NCBI GenBank assembly: GCA_027704905.1
Contig: CM051016.1
Location: 9,048,755-9,112,754 of the forward strand
Length of the DNA: 64,000 bases
Direction of reading: 5' to 3'
Origin: Muraenolepis orangiensis
Taxonomy: Eukaryota; Chordata; Actinopteri; Gadiformes; Muraenolepididae
Shown piece after piece: positions 43,300 through 54,837 of the stretch. A model generated the notes under the pieces. That model was not told where the DNA came from, did no database searches, and was given only the letters and a program-made list of their open reading frames with translations. How positions within the stretch are numbered: position 1 is the stretch's first letter; every line of letters begins with the position of its first letter. A program made the translations under genes and the position numbers.

Positions 43300-43608
43300 C
43301 ACACAGCCAGACACACACAAATACACAAAGAGACACAGACATACACAGATACACAAAGACAGACAGACAGACAGACAGACACGCAGATACACAAAGACAC
43401 ACACACACACAGATACACAAAGACCCACAGACACACAGACAGAGACACACAGATACACAGACACACACACACAGATACACAAAGACACACAGACACACAA
43501 AGACAGAGACACACACACACAGATACACAAAGACAGACACACACACACACCCTCACACACAGATACACAAAGACAGACAGACACACACAGATACACAAAG
43601 ACAGACAG

Positions 43609-43653
<45 letters not shown>
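43300..43653. repeat. Compound CA / CAGA / ATACACAAAGA repeat
   Basis: Degenerate tandem repeats of ACACAGATACACAAAGACAG-like units ending in a pure CA run (43611-43653). The CVCV-type reading frames on the minus strand are artefacts of it. Confidence 0.93.
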
Positions 43654-43654
<1 letters not shown>

Positions 43655-44337
43655 AAAGATATACAAAGACCTACAGACATCTCTTGTTCCTTGGGCTCAA
43701 ATCAAATTGTTCATTTTGTTTGAGTTATCACACTACAAGAAGGGTGAGCGGACGCTGTGGTGGCGGTCGAGGTGAAAACATAATATCCCCAAACATTTCA
43801 TCCAGGGATAAAACAAAAGGTAAAGAAAAGTGATTTGAGTGAGTGGTAGTGAGCTTGTTTGCTCATTCAAGAATTAGTATAATAAAATTGCTATAATTGT
43901 ATAATTCTATATTACGGTTCAATTATAATAATGACACAGTGAAAAGTGAAAAAAAAATACTACATGTCTTAAGCAGAGCCAGGTTTGCTTATTAAAGAAT
44001 GTGTAGTTCTAAACTGTTTAAAACTGCAGCAAACTAAACACAGTAAATTGTGGTTTAAAATGACAAATTCCAGACATTCTGAATTCTCTAATGTTTGGAT
44101 CTGTCACCATGACAGCTGCGTTCCAATTTTCAACCCCAGGCTGTCATGGCATGACAGACCCAAGCGCTTTGGAACAACCCACCGCCGCCAGGCTGGGGAG
44201 AGAGGTAAGAACACACAGGAGGCCTGAACCTTTACAGGCTCCCTTTTCACAGGCTCCTGGGGTGTTCTGTATCCCTACCTTTTGTTTGCTTGTGTGTTGG
44301 TGGCCTCTGGTCATCGTTTGAGGACAAGAGGCCTCAT

Positions 44338-44405
44338 AGCAGATTTACAATGTTAGTCTCTGGTCCTCAAATGATGAGGATCAGAGGCGAACATTGTAAA
44401 TCTGC
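44338..44405. other. 68-nt near-perfect hairpin
   Basis: GCAGATTTACAATGTTAG plus CTCTGGTCCTCA pairs with TGAGGATCAGAGGCGAACAT and TGTAAATCTGCC across a loop of about five bases. The stem is about 30 bp with only a few mismatches. It is probably the core of a palindromic MITE, but has pre-miRNA dimensions. Confidence 0.6.
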
Positions 44406-44811
44406 CATTGTTTGACGGTGACAATGTTGGCCTCTGGTCCTCAACGATGATGTCACAATGCCTGTCGTCTGCTGTGAGGTGTAGACGGACTGTAGATGGA
44501 CAGTCAGAGGTGTTGACGGACAGTCAGCACAGTATGTGTGAGTGAGTTTGAGTTGGCCAGGGCCAGAGAAGGATTATTAAGAACGTTTGACAGTTAGTGA
44601 TGTTGTTCATGGTTTGCTGGTTTGGTTTGTTGAGAAAGAGTCAGTAAACTAAGGCCTAGGGCTGGATAATAATGACATATTATTGTTTATCGTATTTAAA
44701 TTATATATGTTATACACAATTCAGTTGTCTACCTTAATAAGAAGCAAATGTTGTTTAAAAACTGTCCAAATGAGGTAAGAACACACAGAAGGAGGCTGTG
44801 TGAAAGGGGAG

Positions 44812-44872
44812 CCTGAAACAAGGCTTGTATGTTGGCCGCCTCTGGTCGCCAACACACAAGCCCTGTTTCAGG
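44812..44872. other. 61-nt near-perfect hairpin
   Basis: CCTGAAACAAGGCTTGTATG TTGGC pairs with GCCAACACACAAGCCCTGTT TCAGG across an 11-base loop CGCCTCTGGTC. It lies directly before the first SINE unit of the composite array. Confidence 0.6.
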
Positions 44873-47560
44873 TTGGTTTGGCAACCAGAATGTTGCTGTT
44901 TTGATCCTCCGGTTCCTCCTAGCCAAGTGTCGAGGTGTCCCTGAGCAAAACACATAACCCTTACTGCTCCTGACCAGCTGACTGTGTGTATGAATGGGCG
45001 AATGTCAGGCATAACTTCTAAAGTGCTTTGGTTAAAAGCACTAGTTAAGTCTAGTCCATTTACCATTGTGTTTGTGTAGATTACTACTAATTATATAACC
45101 CTTATGGCACCCATTTAACTCCTAACCATCCCTGGAAGGAGGGATTCTCCCACTGCGTTTCTTCTCAAGATTTCTTCCTTCATCATGAAGGGAGTTTTTT
45201 CTTGCCCTTTGGGGGGCTAGGGTTAGGGAGGGGTGTCATTAACATGTGGCTTGTAGTGGCAGTAACTCAGGAGGTTTAGTGGATTGGTTGGCAACCAGAA
45301 GGTTGCCGTTTCAAACCTCTGGTTCCTCCTAGTGTCAAGGTGTCCCTGAGCAAGAAACCTAACCCTAACTGCTCCTGACAGGTTGGCAGTCTCCTTGCAT
45401 GGCTGACACCACTGCCGGGTATGAAAGTGGTGTATGAATGGGTGAATGTGAGGCATAACTTATATATTGCTTTTAACCAAAGTGCTTTGTAAGTGTAGTC
45501 AACAACATCGGATTGGTAATAAAGAAGAACAACAATATCTGATTAGTTATGAAGAGGACCAACAACATCTGATTGGTTATGAAGAGGATCAACAACATCT
45601 GATTAGTTATGAAGAGGATCAACAACATCAGATTGGTTATGAAACATATTAATAACATCTAAATGGGTTATGAAGAGGATTTTCCACATCTGATTGGTTA
45701 TGAAGAGAATCAAAAACATCTGATTGGTTATGAAGAAGATCAACAACATCTAAATGCTGTTTTTGGTTATGAAGAGGATCATCCACATCTGATTGGTTAT
45801 GAAGAAGATCAGCAACATCTGAATGGTTATGAAGAGGATCTACATCTCATTGGTTATGAAGATGATCAACAACATCTGATTGGTTTGGCAACCAAAATGT
45901 TGCTGTTTCGATACTCTGGTTCCTCCTAGCCAAGTGTCGAGGTGTCCCTGAGCAAAACACATAACCCTTACTGCTCCTGACCAGCTGACTGCGTGTATGA
46001 ATGGGCGAATGTAAGGCATAACTTGTAAAGTGCTTTGGTTAAAAGCACTATCCAAGTGTAGTCCATTTACCATTGTGTTTGTGCAGATTACAACTTATGG
46101 GACCCATTGCACTCCTAACCATCCCTGGAAGGAGGGATTCCCCCACTGTGTTTCTTCTCAAGACTCCTTCCTTCATCATGAAGGGAGTTTTTCTTGCCCT
46201 TTGGGGGGCTAGGGTTCAGGGGGGGTGTCATTGATATGTGGCTTGAAGTGGCAGTAGTTTATGAGGTTTAGTGGATTGTTTGGCAACCAAAAGGTTGCCG
46301 TTTCAAACCTCAGGTTCCTTCTAGCCAAGTCTCAAGTGTCCTTGAGCAAGACACCTAACCCTAACTGCTCCTGACAGGTTGGCAGTCTCCTTGCATGGCT
46401 GACACCACTGCCGGGTATGAAAGTGGTGTATGAATGGGTGAATGTGAGGCATAACTTATATATTGCTTTTAACCAAAGCGCTTTGCAAGTGTAGAACATT
46501 GGATTGGTTATAAAGAAGACCAACAATATCTGATTGGTTATGAAGAGGATCAACAACATCTGATTGGTTATGAAGAGGATCAACCACATCTGAATGGTTA
46601 TAAAGATCAACCACATCTGATTAGTTATGAAGAGGATCAACAACATCAGATTGGTTATAAAGAGGATCAACGACATCTGATTGGTTATGAAGAGGATCAA
46701 TGACATCTGATTGGTTATGAAAAGGATCAACAACATCTGATTGTTTATGAAGAAGATCCACAACATCTAAATGCTGTTTTTGGTTATGAAGAATATCAAC
46801 AACATCTAAATGCTGTTTTTGGTTATGAAGAGGATCAACGACATCTGATTGGTTATGAAAAATATCAACAAGATCTAAATGGGTTATGAAGAGGAACATC
46901 CACATCTGATTTGTTATGAAGAGGATCAACATCTCATTTGTTATGAAGACGATCAACAACATCTGATTGTTTGGCAACCAAAATGTTGCTGTTTTGATCC
47001 TCCGGTTCCTCCTAGCCAAGTGTCGAGGTGTCCCTGAGCAAAACACATAACCCTTACTGCTCCTGACCAGCTGACTGTGTGTATGAATGGGCGAATGTAA
47101 GGCATAACTTGTAAAGTGCTTTGGTTAAAAGCCCTATCCAAGTGTAGTCCATTTACCATTGTGTTTGTGCAGATTACAACTTATGGGACCCATTGCACTC
47201 CTAACCATCCCTGGAAGGAGGGATTCCCCCACTGTGTTTCTTCTCAAGACTCCTTCCTTCATCATGAAGGGAGTTTTTCTTGCCCTTTGGGGGGCTAGGG
47301 TTCAGGGGGGGTGTCATTGATATGTGGCTTGAAGTGGCAGTAGTTTATGAGGTTTAGTGGATTGTTTGGCAACCAGAAGGTTGCTGTTTCAAACCTCAGG
47401 TTCCTCCTAGCCAAGTCTCAAGTGTCCTTGAGCAAGACACCTAACCCTAACTGCTCCTGACAGGTTGGCAGTCAACTTGCATGGCTGACACCACTGACAC
47501 ACAAAATTGTGTATGAATTGGCAAATGTAAGGCATAACTTGTAAAGTGCTTTGGTTAATT
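44870..47560 (+). repeat. Composite tandem array: SINE pair plus 30-bp minisatellite
   Basis: A ~1.02-1.09-kb block recurs with starts near 44870, 45889 and 46975. Each block has a SINE-like unit (CCAGAATGTTGCTG, CCTGAGCAAAACACATAACC, TGGTTAAAAGCAC), then a spacer with CATCATGAAGGGAG and GGGGGGCTAGGGTT. A second SINE-like unit with CTTGAGCAAGACACCTAACC follows. The first two blocks are separated from the next by arrays of a 30-bp unit (ACATCTGATTGGTTATGAAG plus AGGATCAACA) at 45505-45885 and 46500-46970. The second and third blocks are nearly identical over about 530 bp. Confidence 0.88.
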
Positions 47561-47699
47561 TGATTTGATTAGATTTGATTTACCAATTGAAGGTAACTTA
47601 CCATATCGATTGTATTTATCAATTTGATGTAGTGAACGTAAATCCAACCGGTACACATGATCTTCATGGCAGGTTAGTACAATCGGTGCATAGAATTGT

Positions 47700-48125
47700 T
47701 TCCTAGAATCCGTAAATACAATCCTGCAGGGTATCGACAGGCCACGAGGACTGCAGCCTCAGCCGTAGCGGAAGCAAAGCAGCGGGTGTGGGAGGAATTC
47801 GGAGAAGCCATGGAGAAAGACTTTCAGACGGCACCAAAGCCCCAGGGATAGATCTGTCCAGAAACGCTGAAGGCTCATGGTGTTGAGGGGCTGTCTTGGA
47901 TAATACGTCTTTTCAACATTGCATGGAAGTCTGGGTGTGGTGGTACCCCTGTTCAAAAAGGGGGACCAAAGGGTGTGTGCCAATTACAGGGGTATCACAT
48001 AACTCAGCCTCCCTGGGAAAGTATACTCCAAAGTGCTGGAAAGGAGGGTTCGACCGATAGTCAAACCTCATATTGAAGAGAAACAATGCGGATTCCGCCC
48101 TGGTCGTGGAACAACAGACCAGCCT
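47700..48125 (+). mobile_element. Non-LTR retrotransposon RT fragment
   Basis: Broken plus-strand reading encodes VAEAKQRVWEEFGEAMEKDF and then NYRGI and KVYSKVLERRVRPIVKPHIE, GFRPGRGTTDQ. These are the fingers/palm entry motifs of LINE reverse transcriptases. Frameshifts and a stop; no YADD region present. Confidence 0.75.
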
Positions 48126-48471
48126 CAAATGAAAAACGGTCATGACATCCCACCCGACAAACACTGAACTTCGGTTTACTTCACGCAAACTGCTGTGTTG
48201 TGTGGCGCGTATTCAGCCACGCCATTGGACAATCGGCATTCGCAGAGTACCGTGGACTCGCGTTAAATTTCACATTGTTGTTTTATAAGCACTTCCTCCA
48301 GGAAGGTTGTAAACTTGCATAAGCAGCGACTAGAGAGAACGTCAACTCTCTGTTCTCTGCTTGCAGTGGCCCAGCAGGGCCCACACTGTAACAGTAACAT
48401 GTGTCTCTCTCCCTCTCCGAGTCGCACTTCCTCACCTCCAGGCTTTGCTCCTGGGAGTCCATGCTCTGCTC

Positions 48472-50209
48472 CAGTGGCGGCTGGTGCATTTTTCACCAGG
48501 GGGGGGGGGCTATACCATTTTTTTTATTTACAATTACATATTGTTAATTACATTATATACAATTACTTTTTGTATTGAAATGTCGCCCTTCTGTCCATCA
48601 CTTTCATCATGGCCACGCAAGGCCAGCTCAAAGGCACCACAGAACTTCACACAGTCTATTATTTTAGACAGGATGTGTTTTTGTCCACCTCCTCATTGTG
48701 TTGACAGATCCCTATCCTGTAGCCTTCAAGTTGAACAGCTACACTGTTAAAAATGATTTGTTGACTCAACTTGACTAAGTCAAGTCATCTTGTTGCTTTG
48801 ACTGAGTTAAGTTTAGTCAAGTTGATTCAACATTTAGTGTCAAGTTGATTACACTTCAATAAATTAGTTGATACAACTTATAGTCTGTTGACACAACTTC
48901 ATGTGTCAAGTTATTTGGACTACAAAATATTAGTTAAGATAACTTAAAAAGATGTTGGTTAAACTTATTTTATCAAGTTTTTACAAATATCTATCAAGTT
49001 GGCTCAACATAACTTATATTACCAAGTTAGCTTACCAGGACAAGCAAACCAATACCAAGCAAACCAAAGCTATACTATAAATCTAAATGAGAATTAGCTT
49101 AACCTAAATATTAACACAAAAATTGCTGAAAAGACATTTCAATCAGGACTTTTATTATAATATCAAGAACTGTATTCCAACTCCAACCCACACACTCATT
49201 AACTGTTCAGTGTTGGTTTTTAAATTCAAATAAGTGTGTCAATGGATGTCAACATATAAAGACCTTCCTTGGGACATGTAAAAACAACACCCTCCAACAC
49301 ACCATTGCTTTTGCTCGGGGCTGCTCAAAAACTGAAATGACACGGTCCCATAGATAAAACTGTAATTGAGTGACTTGTTAAACAGTCCATTCTGAGGAGT
49401 GAGTGTGCAGGGTTGCTGCAGTAAAATGCAGTAAAACATAGAAAATTGTATCTCTCTAACTGAGAAACTTAACTCAAATGTCAGTCAGAAAATGAAAACA
49501 TGAAAACACAATATCAGGTTGATCTGGGCCCAGATCTTTCACCTTAAGTTTGTCCGCCAAACTTCTTCTCTCACGGCTCTTGAATGAGAGATGTCACCGA
49601 GTTAGGGACCGGGTTGAGTCTTGGGGTAGTGCTCACCGAGTTAGGGACCGGGTTGAGTCTTGGGGTAGTGCTCACGCTCGCCATTGTTGAATGTTGAACG
49701 CAGAGACAGAGCATAATATGCCTTTCCTAGTAGTACACTGTGACGCACACAAATGACGATGCTCGATGCTCCAAAGTCTTCCGGGAGGGCTGTTTGAAAA
49801 GCGCCCCCCCCCAAGACGTTTTGAGGACGCTGATTGGCTACATTTTATGTCACTCGTTTATATCTTGAATCAGCAATTGGCTAAACTGCTTCCGTGGGGC
49901 GATTTCTCTACAGCCCCCCCCAGCATCGTCATTCAAATGCACCCTTAAGGCTGCAGACCCTGAAATGGAACACGGCCACAGTGTACTAGGCATATGTGTA
50001 CTAGGAAAAGCATATTATGTTGCGCAAATTATTTTAAAATCATATTTTACACATATTTCTGGGTGCATTCCATATTTTAAACACACACATATTGACAATT
50101 TATATATACCGTATATATTTTTTATTTCTTTTATTTTTTTATATTTGGTTTGTGCGTGTGGTTTAGGGGGGGCGGCGCTCCATCGCCCCCTATGGGCCAG
50201 CCGCCACTG
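48472..50209. mobile_element. hAT-like element inside syne1 relic exon B
   Basis: 1738 bp from CAGTGGCGGCTGG to CCAGCCGCCACTG with a perfect 8-bp target duplication CTCTGCTC (48464-48471 and 50210-50217). No transposase reading frame. It contains a 39-bp direct duplication (CCGAGTTAGGGACCGGGTTG...) at about 49597-49675. An inner pair of inverted CATAATATGC...CCTAGTA sequences near 49711 and 49993 could be a nested smaller element. Confidence 0.88.
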
Positions 50210-50959
50210 CTCTGCTCTCTTTTAGTGTGTTTTCCAGGCTGTGCAGGTCCTGCTGCAGGGAGTCCCCCAGACCCTCCTCGGCCTGGAGCTGCTGGTCAGC
50301 TGCTGGACGTCCCTCCGCTGCTGCTTCAGATGCTTCAACAGTTGCTGCTAAAGGAGAATCGCCCTCAATCTCTCCATCCCTCTGTTACTTCATCCCTGCA
50401 TCTCTCCATCTCTTCCTCCATCCAACTCCAAACCTTAACCCTTCATCGGCAATGTGTATTTTTATTATGTTTGATATTTATTATGTCTGATTAGTCATTG
50501 TGTCTATGAAACTAATGTATTTATTCAGTTAGATAAGTCATTGTGTCTGTGAAACAAAAAAAAACAATAAATATTGTAACTGACTTTCATGCGTTATTTC
50601 AGTTTTATTTACTTGCACTTGGATTAATATATTCATAATACATTGTTATAGATAGGGAGGACATGAAGAGGGAAATAAACATAAAAACCAACAAAAACTA
50701 AATAAACTGAAAAATGAACCAAGAAAGAAACAACTAAATAAAAGGGAAAGATGCAAAGAAAGACAGAACCCAGGAGTGTTAACTCCTCCTACCTGCAGTC
50801 TGAGGAGCAGCTTCTGGGCGTCTCGGACCGTCTGGGAGTCAAGAATCCTCCTCCTCCTGTGCCTCCTCCTGCCCCTCCACTACCTCCTCCAGGGCGCTCC
50901 GCACCTCCTCCTAAAGGAACTGAACTCAGTCCCCCACGGTCAGCACCATCTTCTCAGCC

Positions 50960-51811
50960 TGTGAGCAAGGAAGCGTGGGAGAGGGCCATCGCATTAGTAT
51001 GTAAAAATGGAATCAAGTTAATATTGTCAAATCTAACCACCAGGTGTTCACTTCGGACCCTACATATAATTTTGAAACTATAAATAGACACTGTCATTTG
51101 TATTTATATTTCTACTTTGTGTATCTTTTCATATTGATATTTAGTTTTATTGTGTGCTGTGGTCACAGCAGAATGTCCCATGGCCAACAATAATGTTGGC
51201 TATTTTCTCGCACGCTATCGCATGTTCACTATTCAGAGAGATAGATAGAGAGATTTTAATCGGTCGAGAAACTGCAGCCAGTCGATGGAGTCGATCACTT
51301 TAAAAGTGACTTGATGTGGCGAAAAGATGGCATATACGGAGGTGAAGTCTTTTAATAGTGAGGTGAAAACGATAGGACAGATAAAGCTCTATTCCTTGTC
51401 TGGACTATCCAATGGCTGTCCAGTTTGGACAAGTCATGAATTAGAGTTTGAGAGACAAAAGAACATATATTTGACTCCTTGTTAAATAAATCCCATAGCT
51501 AACGAAAGTCCACCGTGTGTCTTGTGGCATCACGGCCTTAACAACTGCCCTTGAATGCACCACAGCTTATTATGGGATGTACTCCAAGACATCTGGTGAC
51601 TCTTAGTTCCCTTGCCTACCTATGTTGAATGACTTTATTAGATTGGATTATAGTAGATTCAAATGTATTGTCATTGCACAGCACAAGTACAATACAGCGG
51701 AAAAAGTACAGTAAAGTGCATGGTAATATATAATGTAAAAATAAGATGTAAAAACAGTCTACTAGGTATACAATAACTTATAGAGAAGGTAGAAGATATG
51801 TGCAGAATTGT

Positions 51812-51861
<50 letters not shown>

Positions 51862-52091
51862 GTAAGTATACAAGTATCAACAGCAGGGGTATGCAGTTAT
51901 ATCAACAATCCAATTTCAAAAAGATCTTGTCGGGTGTACGCACTAAAGCGCTTGATTAAAGTTAGTCGGACCATTTCATTGCCAATACATTTATATCTTT
52001 GGCTTGCTCAGTTAAATCATGATTAACATAATAACATAATTAACATCCTATAAACCAAGACACTGAAACAACCCACAAAAATAAGGCCACC
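50960..52091. other. Intergenic DNA with retroelement tail and TA repeat
   Basis: 51655-51760 (AAATGTATTGTCATTGCACAG...) is a dispersed-repeat end. 51815-51856 is a pure TA run. No exon seen; the sequence just before 52092 would hold the ccdc28a promoter. Confidence 0.6.
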
Positions 52092-54202
52092 ATGGAGGAC
52101 AAACGCAAGAGACGGAGCCCGAAGGTTTCCCTCCCCCAGCCACCGCCGCCCCCTATCAACCCACGCAAACTCCCTCCGCTTCCGACCAGCAAAAGTGCCA
52201 CCTTCTCTCTCGGTTTGCCTCAGCCCCCCTCCCCCAAGAACCGAGGGAAGTATAAGAGGTCCATAGGAGCTCCAGGACAGCCCAAAGGGCTTCTCGCCAC
52301 AGTAGCAGCTCCCCCCAAAATCACCAGGTAAGTCATGCTAACAGTTTCTCAGTTCCTCTTGGGTCCCCACAGCTTCAGCCTCTGTGGGCCATAATATATA
52401 ACATATAAACATATAATCTCACCAAGGTGTATGTTAGTGTGTCCCGCCAGGCCTCCTAAGGAGAAGTCCCGGGCAAGGTGGTACAGTGCAGCATTCCTTC
52501 CTTACGGACGTGTCGGACGTGCGGGAGATGGAGGGAGGGCTCCTGAACCTCCTAAACGACTTCCACTCAGGCAAACTGCAGGCCTTCGGTAAGTCCACCT
52601 CCCACCAGCCACGCCACCAGGGGGTTATTTATAGTTACTCGTATAGTGTCATGCTACGAAAGAGAAACCAGTTGCAATCGGCTTGTGGTCCAAACAATGA
52701 ACTGTTACCCACACGATCAGCCCAAAAGGTTCTCACAATTCTTTTAAGGCAATATGTATGTATGGATGTGTATTGATGCAATTTGACAGCCCAATAAGCA
52801 TAGAAGGCTGTTATAGAGGCAGATATTCTATTTTGGTCTCACATACAGTACAAGTCTTCAAACTCACTGTAAGTATTCAGGATTGCAATACCTTGATAGT
52901 AAAAATAGTTCCACAAGCCTCCACATCTCCTCCTCCTCCACATCTCCTCCTCCTCCTCCTCCTCCTCCTTCTCCATTAAGGCAAGGTGTGCTCCTTTGAG
53001 CAACTGGAGCATGTGCGGGAGATGCAGGAGAAGCTGGCGCAGCTGCACTTCAGCCTGGACAGCCATGTGGAGGAGCTCTCCGAGGACCAGAGAAAGAGTG
53101 CCTCCGACCACAACCTGGAGCACCTGCTCTGCAATGTAAGATCTCACATATAATGTAATTATATATATGTGTGTAAAATATTACATTCATAAAAATAATT
53201 GTATATAAAATATTAATATATATTTATATTATTTTCAAATGTATGTATGTATCATACTGTATATTTCTCTTTTTTTTTTAAAATATATTATCATATTATT
53301 CATTGATATATATTATTATTATTTCTACATTTTTTGTACATTAACTATTTTTTTTATAATATAAACTCTAATGAGTCGGAGGGTGAACATATAGATCTAT
53401 AAGTTCATATGTTTTGAAATTTGCCTTTTCCTTCCACTTAGTCACCGTGGTTTGGAATATCCTCTGCTGTAAACACACCGCTAGGGGGCAGCCTACTGGC
53501 TCATATAGATTAGATTTGATTAGATTAGATTCTAATTTATTTTTGACGGTTGATTCCAAGTACATCGAAAAGAAGTTAAAAAAAAGAAAGATTTGCTTCA
53601 CGAATTTGGGCGTCATAATAATGGGCATAATATACAGAGTTAAACAGCTGTTACAACCCAAAGGAACCCATTCCAGTGGCATTGATCACACACTCCTCAT
53701 TTGTTCCCACAGCTGGAAGAACTCAGCACATCAATGTATCCTCTTGTTCTGTCGGACCCACCAGGGTTCTTCACAGGGCTGAGCTGGTGCTCCAGGTGTT
53801 ATGACCAAACCACAATAGATGTGCATATTCTCGTGTGTGTGTGTGTGTCTCTCTGTAACAGGAGACTGAAATTAGTTTAGATGGCGATCACAGGGCTTAT
53901 GGGTTAGCTTAACCGGCCTTCACTGAAACTTGTCACCTCGGTCCTCTGTGGAGGTCAGGGCAACACGGTGGGGATGTATGATGATGACGCGGTGGACCAG
54001 TGCTATCTGTGACATGTTTATCATCAGCAAGCGGAAGTCTGACGTGAAGTGAAGTCACGGCGTGCAAACTGTTTACATGATGTCAGAGTTGTGTGTGTGT
54101 GTGTGTGTATGTGTGAATCCCTAAATCCCTAACGGTCCTGTGTTCAGACAAAAGCTTCACTTGGACGAGAACCAGGACCTGCCCAAGTCGTCGGGTCCCT
54201 GA
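52092..54202 (+). CDS. ccdc28a: Coiled-coil domain protein 28 (CCDC28A type)
   Basis: Five exons, all GT-AG and in phase: 52092-52327, 52461-52588, 52981-53135, 53713-53735 and 54148-54202, encoding 198 aa. The start MEDKRKRRSPK is basic. The middle carries VQHSFLTDVSDVREMEGG and LLNDFHSGKLQAFGK; then CSFEQLEHVREMQEKLAQLH; the end is EELSTSIQKLHLDENQDLP. These match the CCDC28A/B family along its length. EELSEDQRKSASDHNLEHLL favours CCDC28A, while SFEQLEHVREMQEKLA is closer to my memory of CCDC28B. Location among 6q24-q25 genes supports CCDC28A. Exon 2 must start at 52461, not at the earlier AG (52450), to keep frame. Exon 4 is a 23-nt microexon. The molecular role of CCDC28A is poorly known; CCDC28B modulates cilium length and mTORC2. 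Confidence 0.9.
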
Positions 54203-54835
54203 CAAACCCCAGGCCTGGATGACGTGCGACTCTCGTCTTGCTCACGCGGTCCAACATCAAAGCAGTACAGTTGACATGCCATGACCATTGCCCAAGCAAA
54301 GAAATTGTCTAAGCGTCTAAAAAGCTAAAGTAGGCAATATTTTCCCTTTTACGGTTGAAGGAGAAAAGGGAATATTGCATGTAGCAAAGCATTGTATGAA
54401 GTCCATCTTGTGTCGGGAGAAGATTGACTCGTACTGTCAAGTTATGTATTTACTGCAGCTTCCCCACTTGAAAGGGACGCCATCTACCCGAGGGGTCCAA
54501 CTGGATTTCACTCAACAAATGACCAAACTGAATTTCTTTTTCTCTTCTTTAATTTTCACCACAGTAATTTCATTCAGTTTAAGGCCAATTGGAGTGCAGG
54601 TGAAAAACCTTTTGGGGAAGGAAATGAAATCACGGTATTAATAAATAAGAGTACTGTATAATAATTAATAGTGAACAATATAATACAATACAACAATTAA
54701 TAATCAGTAACTAACAAAATACTATACACAACAGCTCATCACCATTCCCCGCGCACACGCAAAGAGCCAAACAAACGCCCACACACACACGTACACACAG
54801 CCTCTTTCCCCGCGCCACAAAGCCAGCGCGAGAGC
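54203..54835. other. ccdc28a 3' flank
   Basis: Includes an inverted pair at about 54337-54375 (GCAATATTTTCCCTTTTAC / GAGAAAAGGGAATATTGC) that would form a short hairpin. No exon recognised. Confidence 0.5.
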
Positions 54836-54837
54836 GG

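Larger units (their letters stand above)
43032..50958 (-). pseudogene. syne1 (nesprin-1) relic: three decayed exons
   Basis: Three exons with GT-AG borders on the minus strand. Exon A, 50793-50958: reads AEKMVLTVGD, stop, VQFL, stop, EEVRSALEEVVEGQEEAQ, then needs a frame change to reach DSQTVRDAQKLLLRLQ. Exon B, 48436-50347 with a hAT inside: QQLLKHLKQQRRDVQQL, a frame change, LGDSLQQDLHSLENTLKES, another change, MDSQEQSLE. Exon C, 43032-43226: intact, 65 codons, with QQGSYILTVEEGRQLLLSAD. The last sequence and the spectrin-repeat style are those of nesprin-1. Nesprin-1 is a giant nuclear-envelope protein linking nucleus and cytoskeleton. In human 6q25, SYNE1 follows CCDC170 (with ESR1 between) on the minus strand, as here. 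I infer loss of one teleost syne1 copy; an intact gene would have far more exons. Confidence 0.78.

Noticed and set aside
52451..52460. ccdc28a exon 2 starting at 52451
   Set aside because: That AG gives the wrong frame (RPPKEKSRARWYSAAF); starting at 52461 gives the conserved VQHSFLTDVSDV and correct phases throughout.
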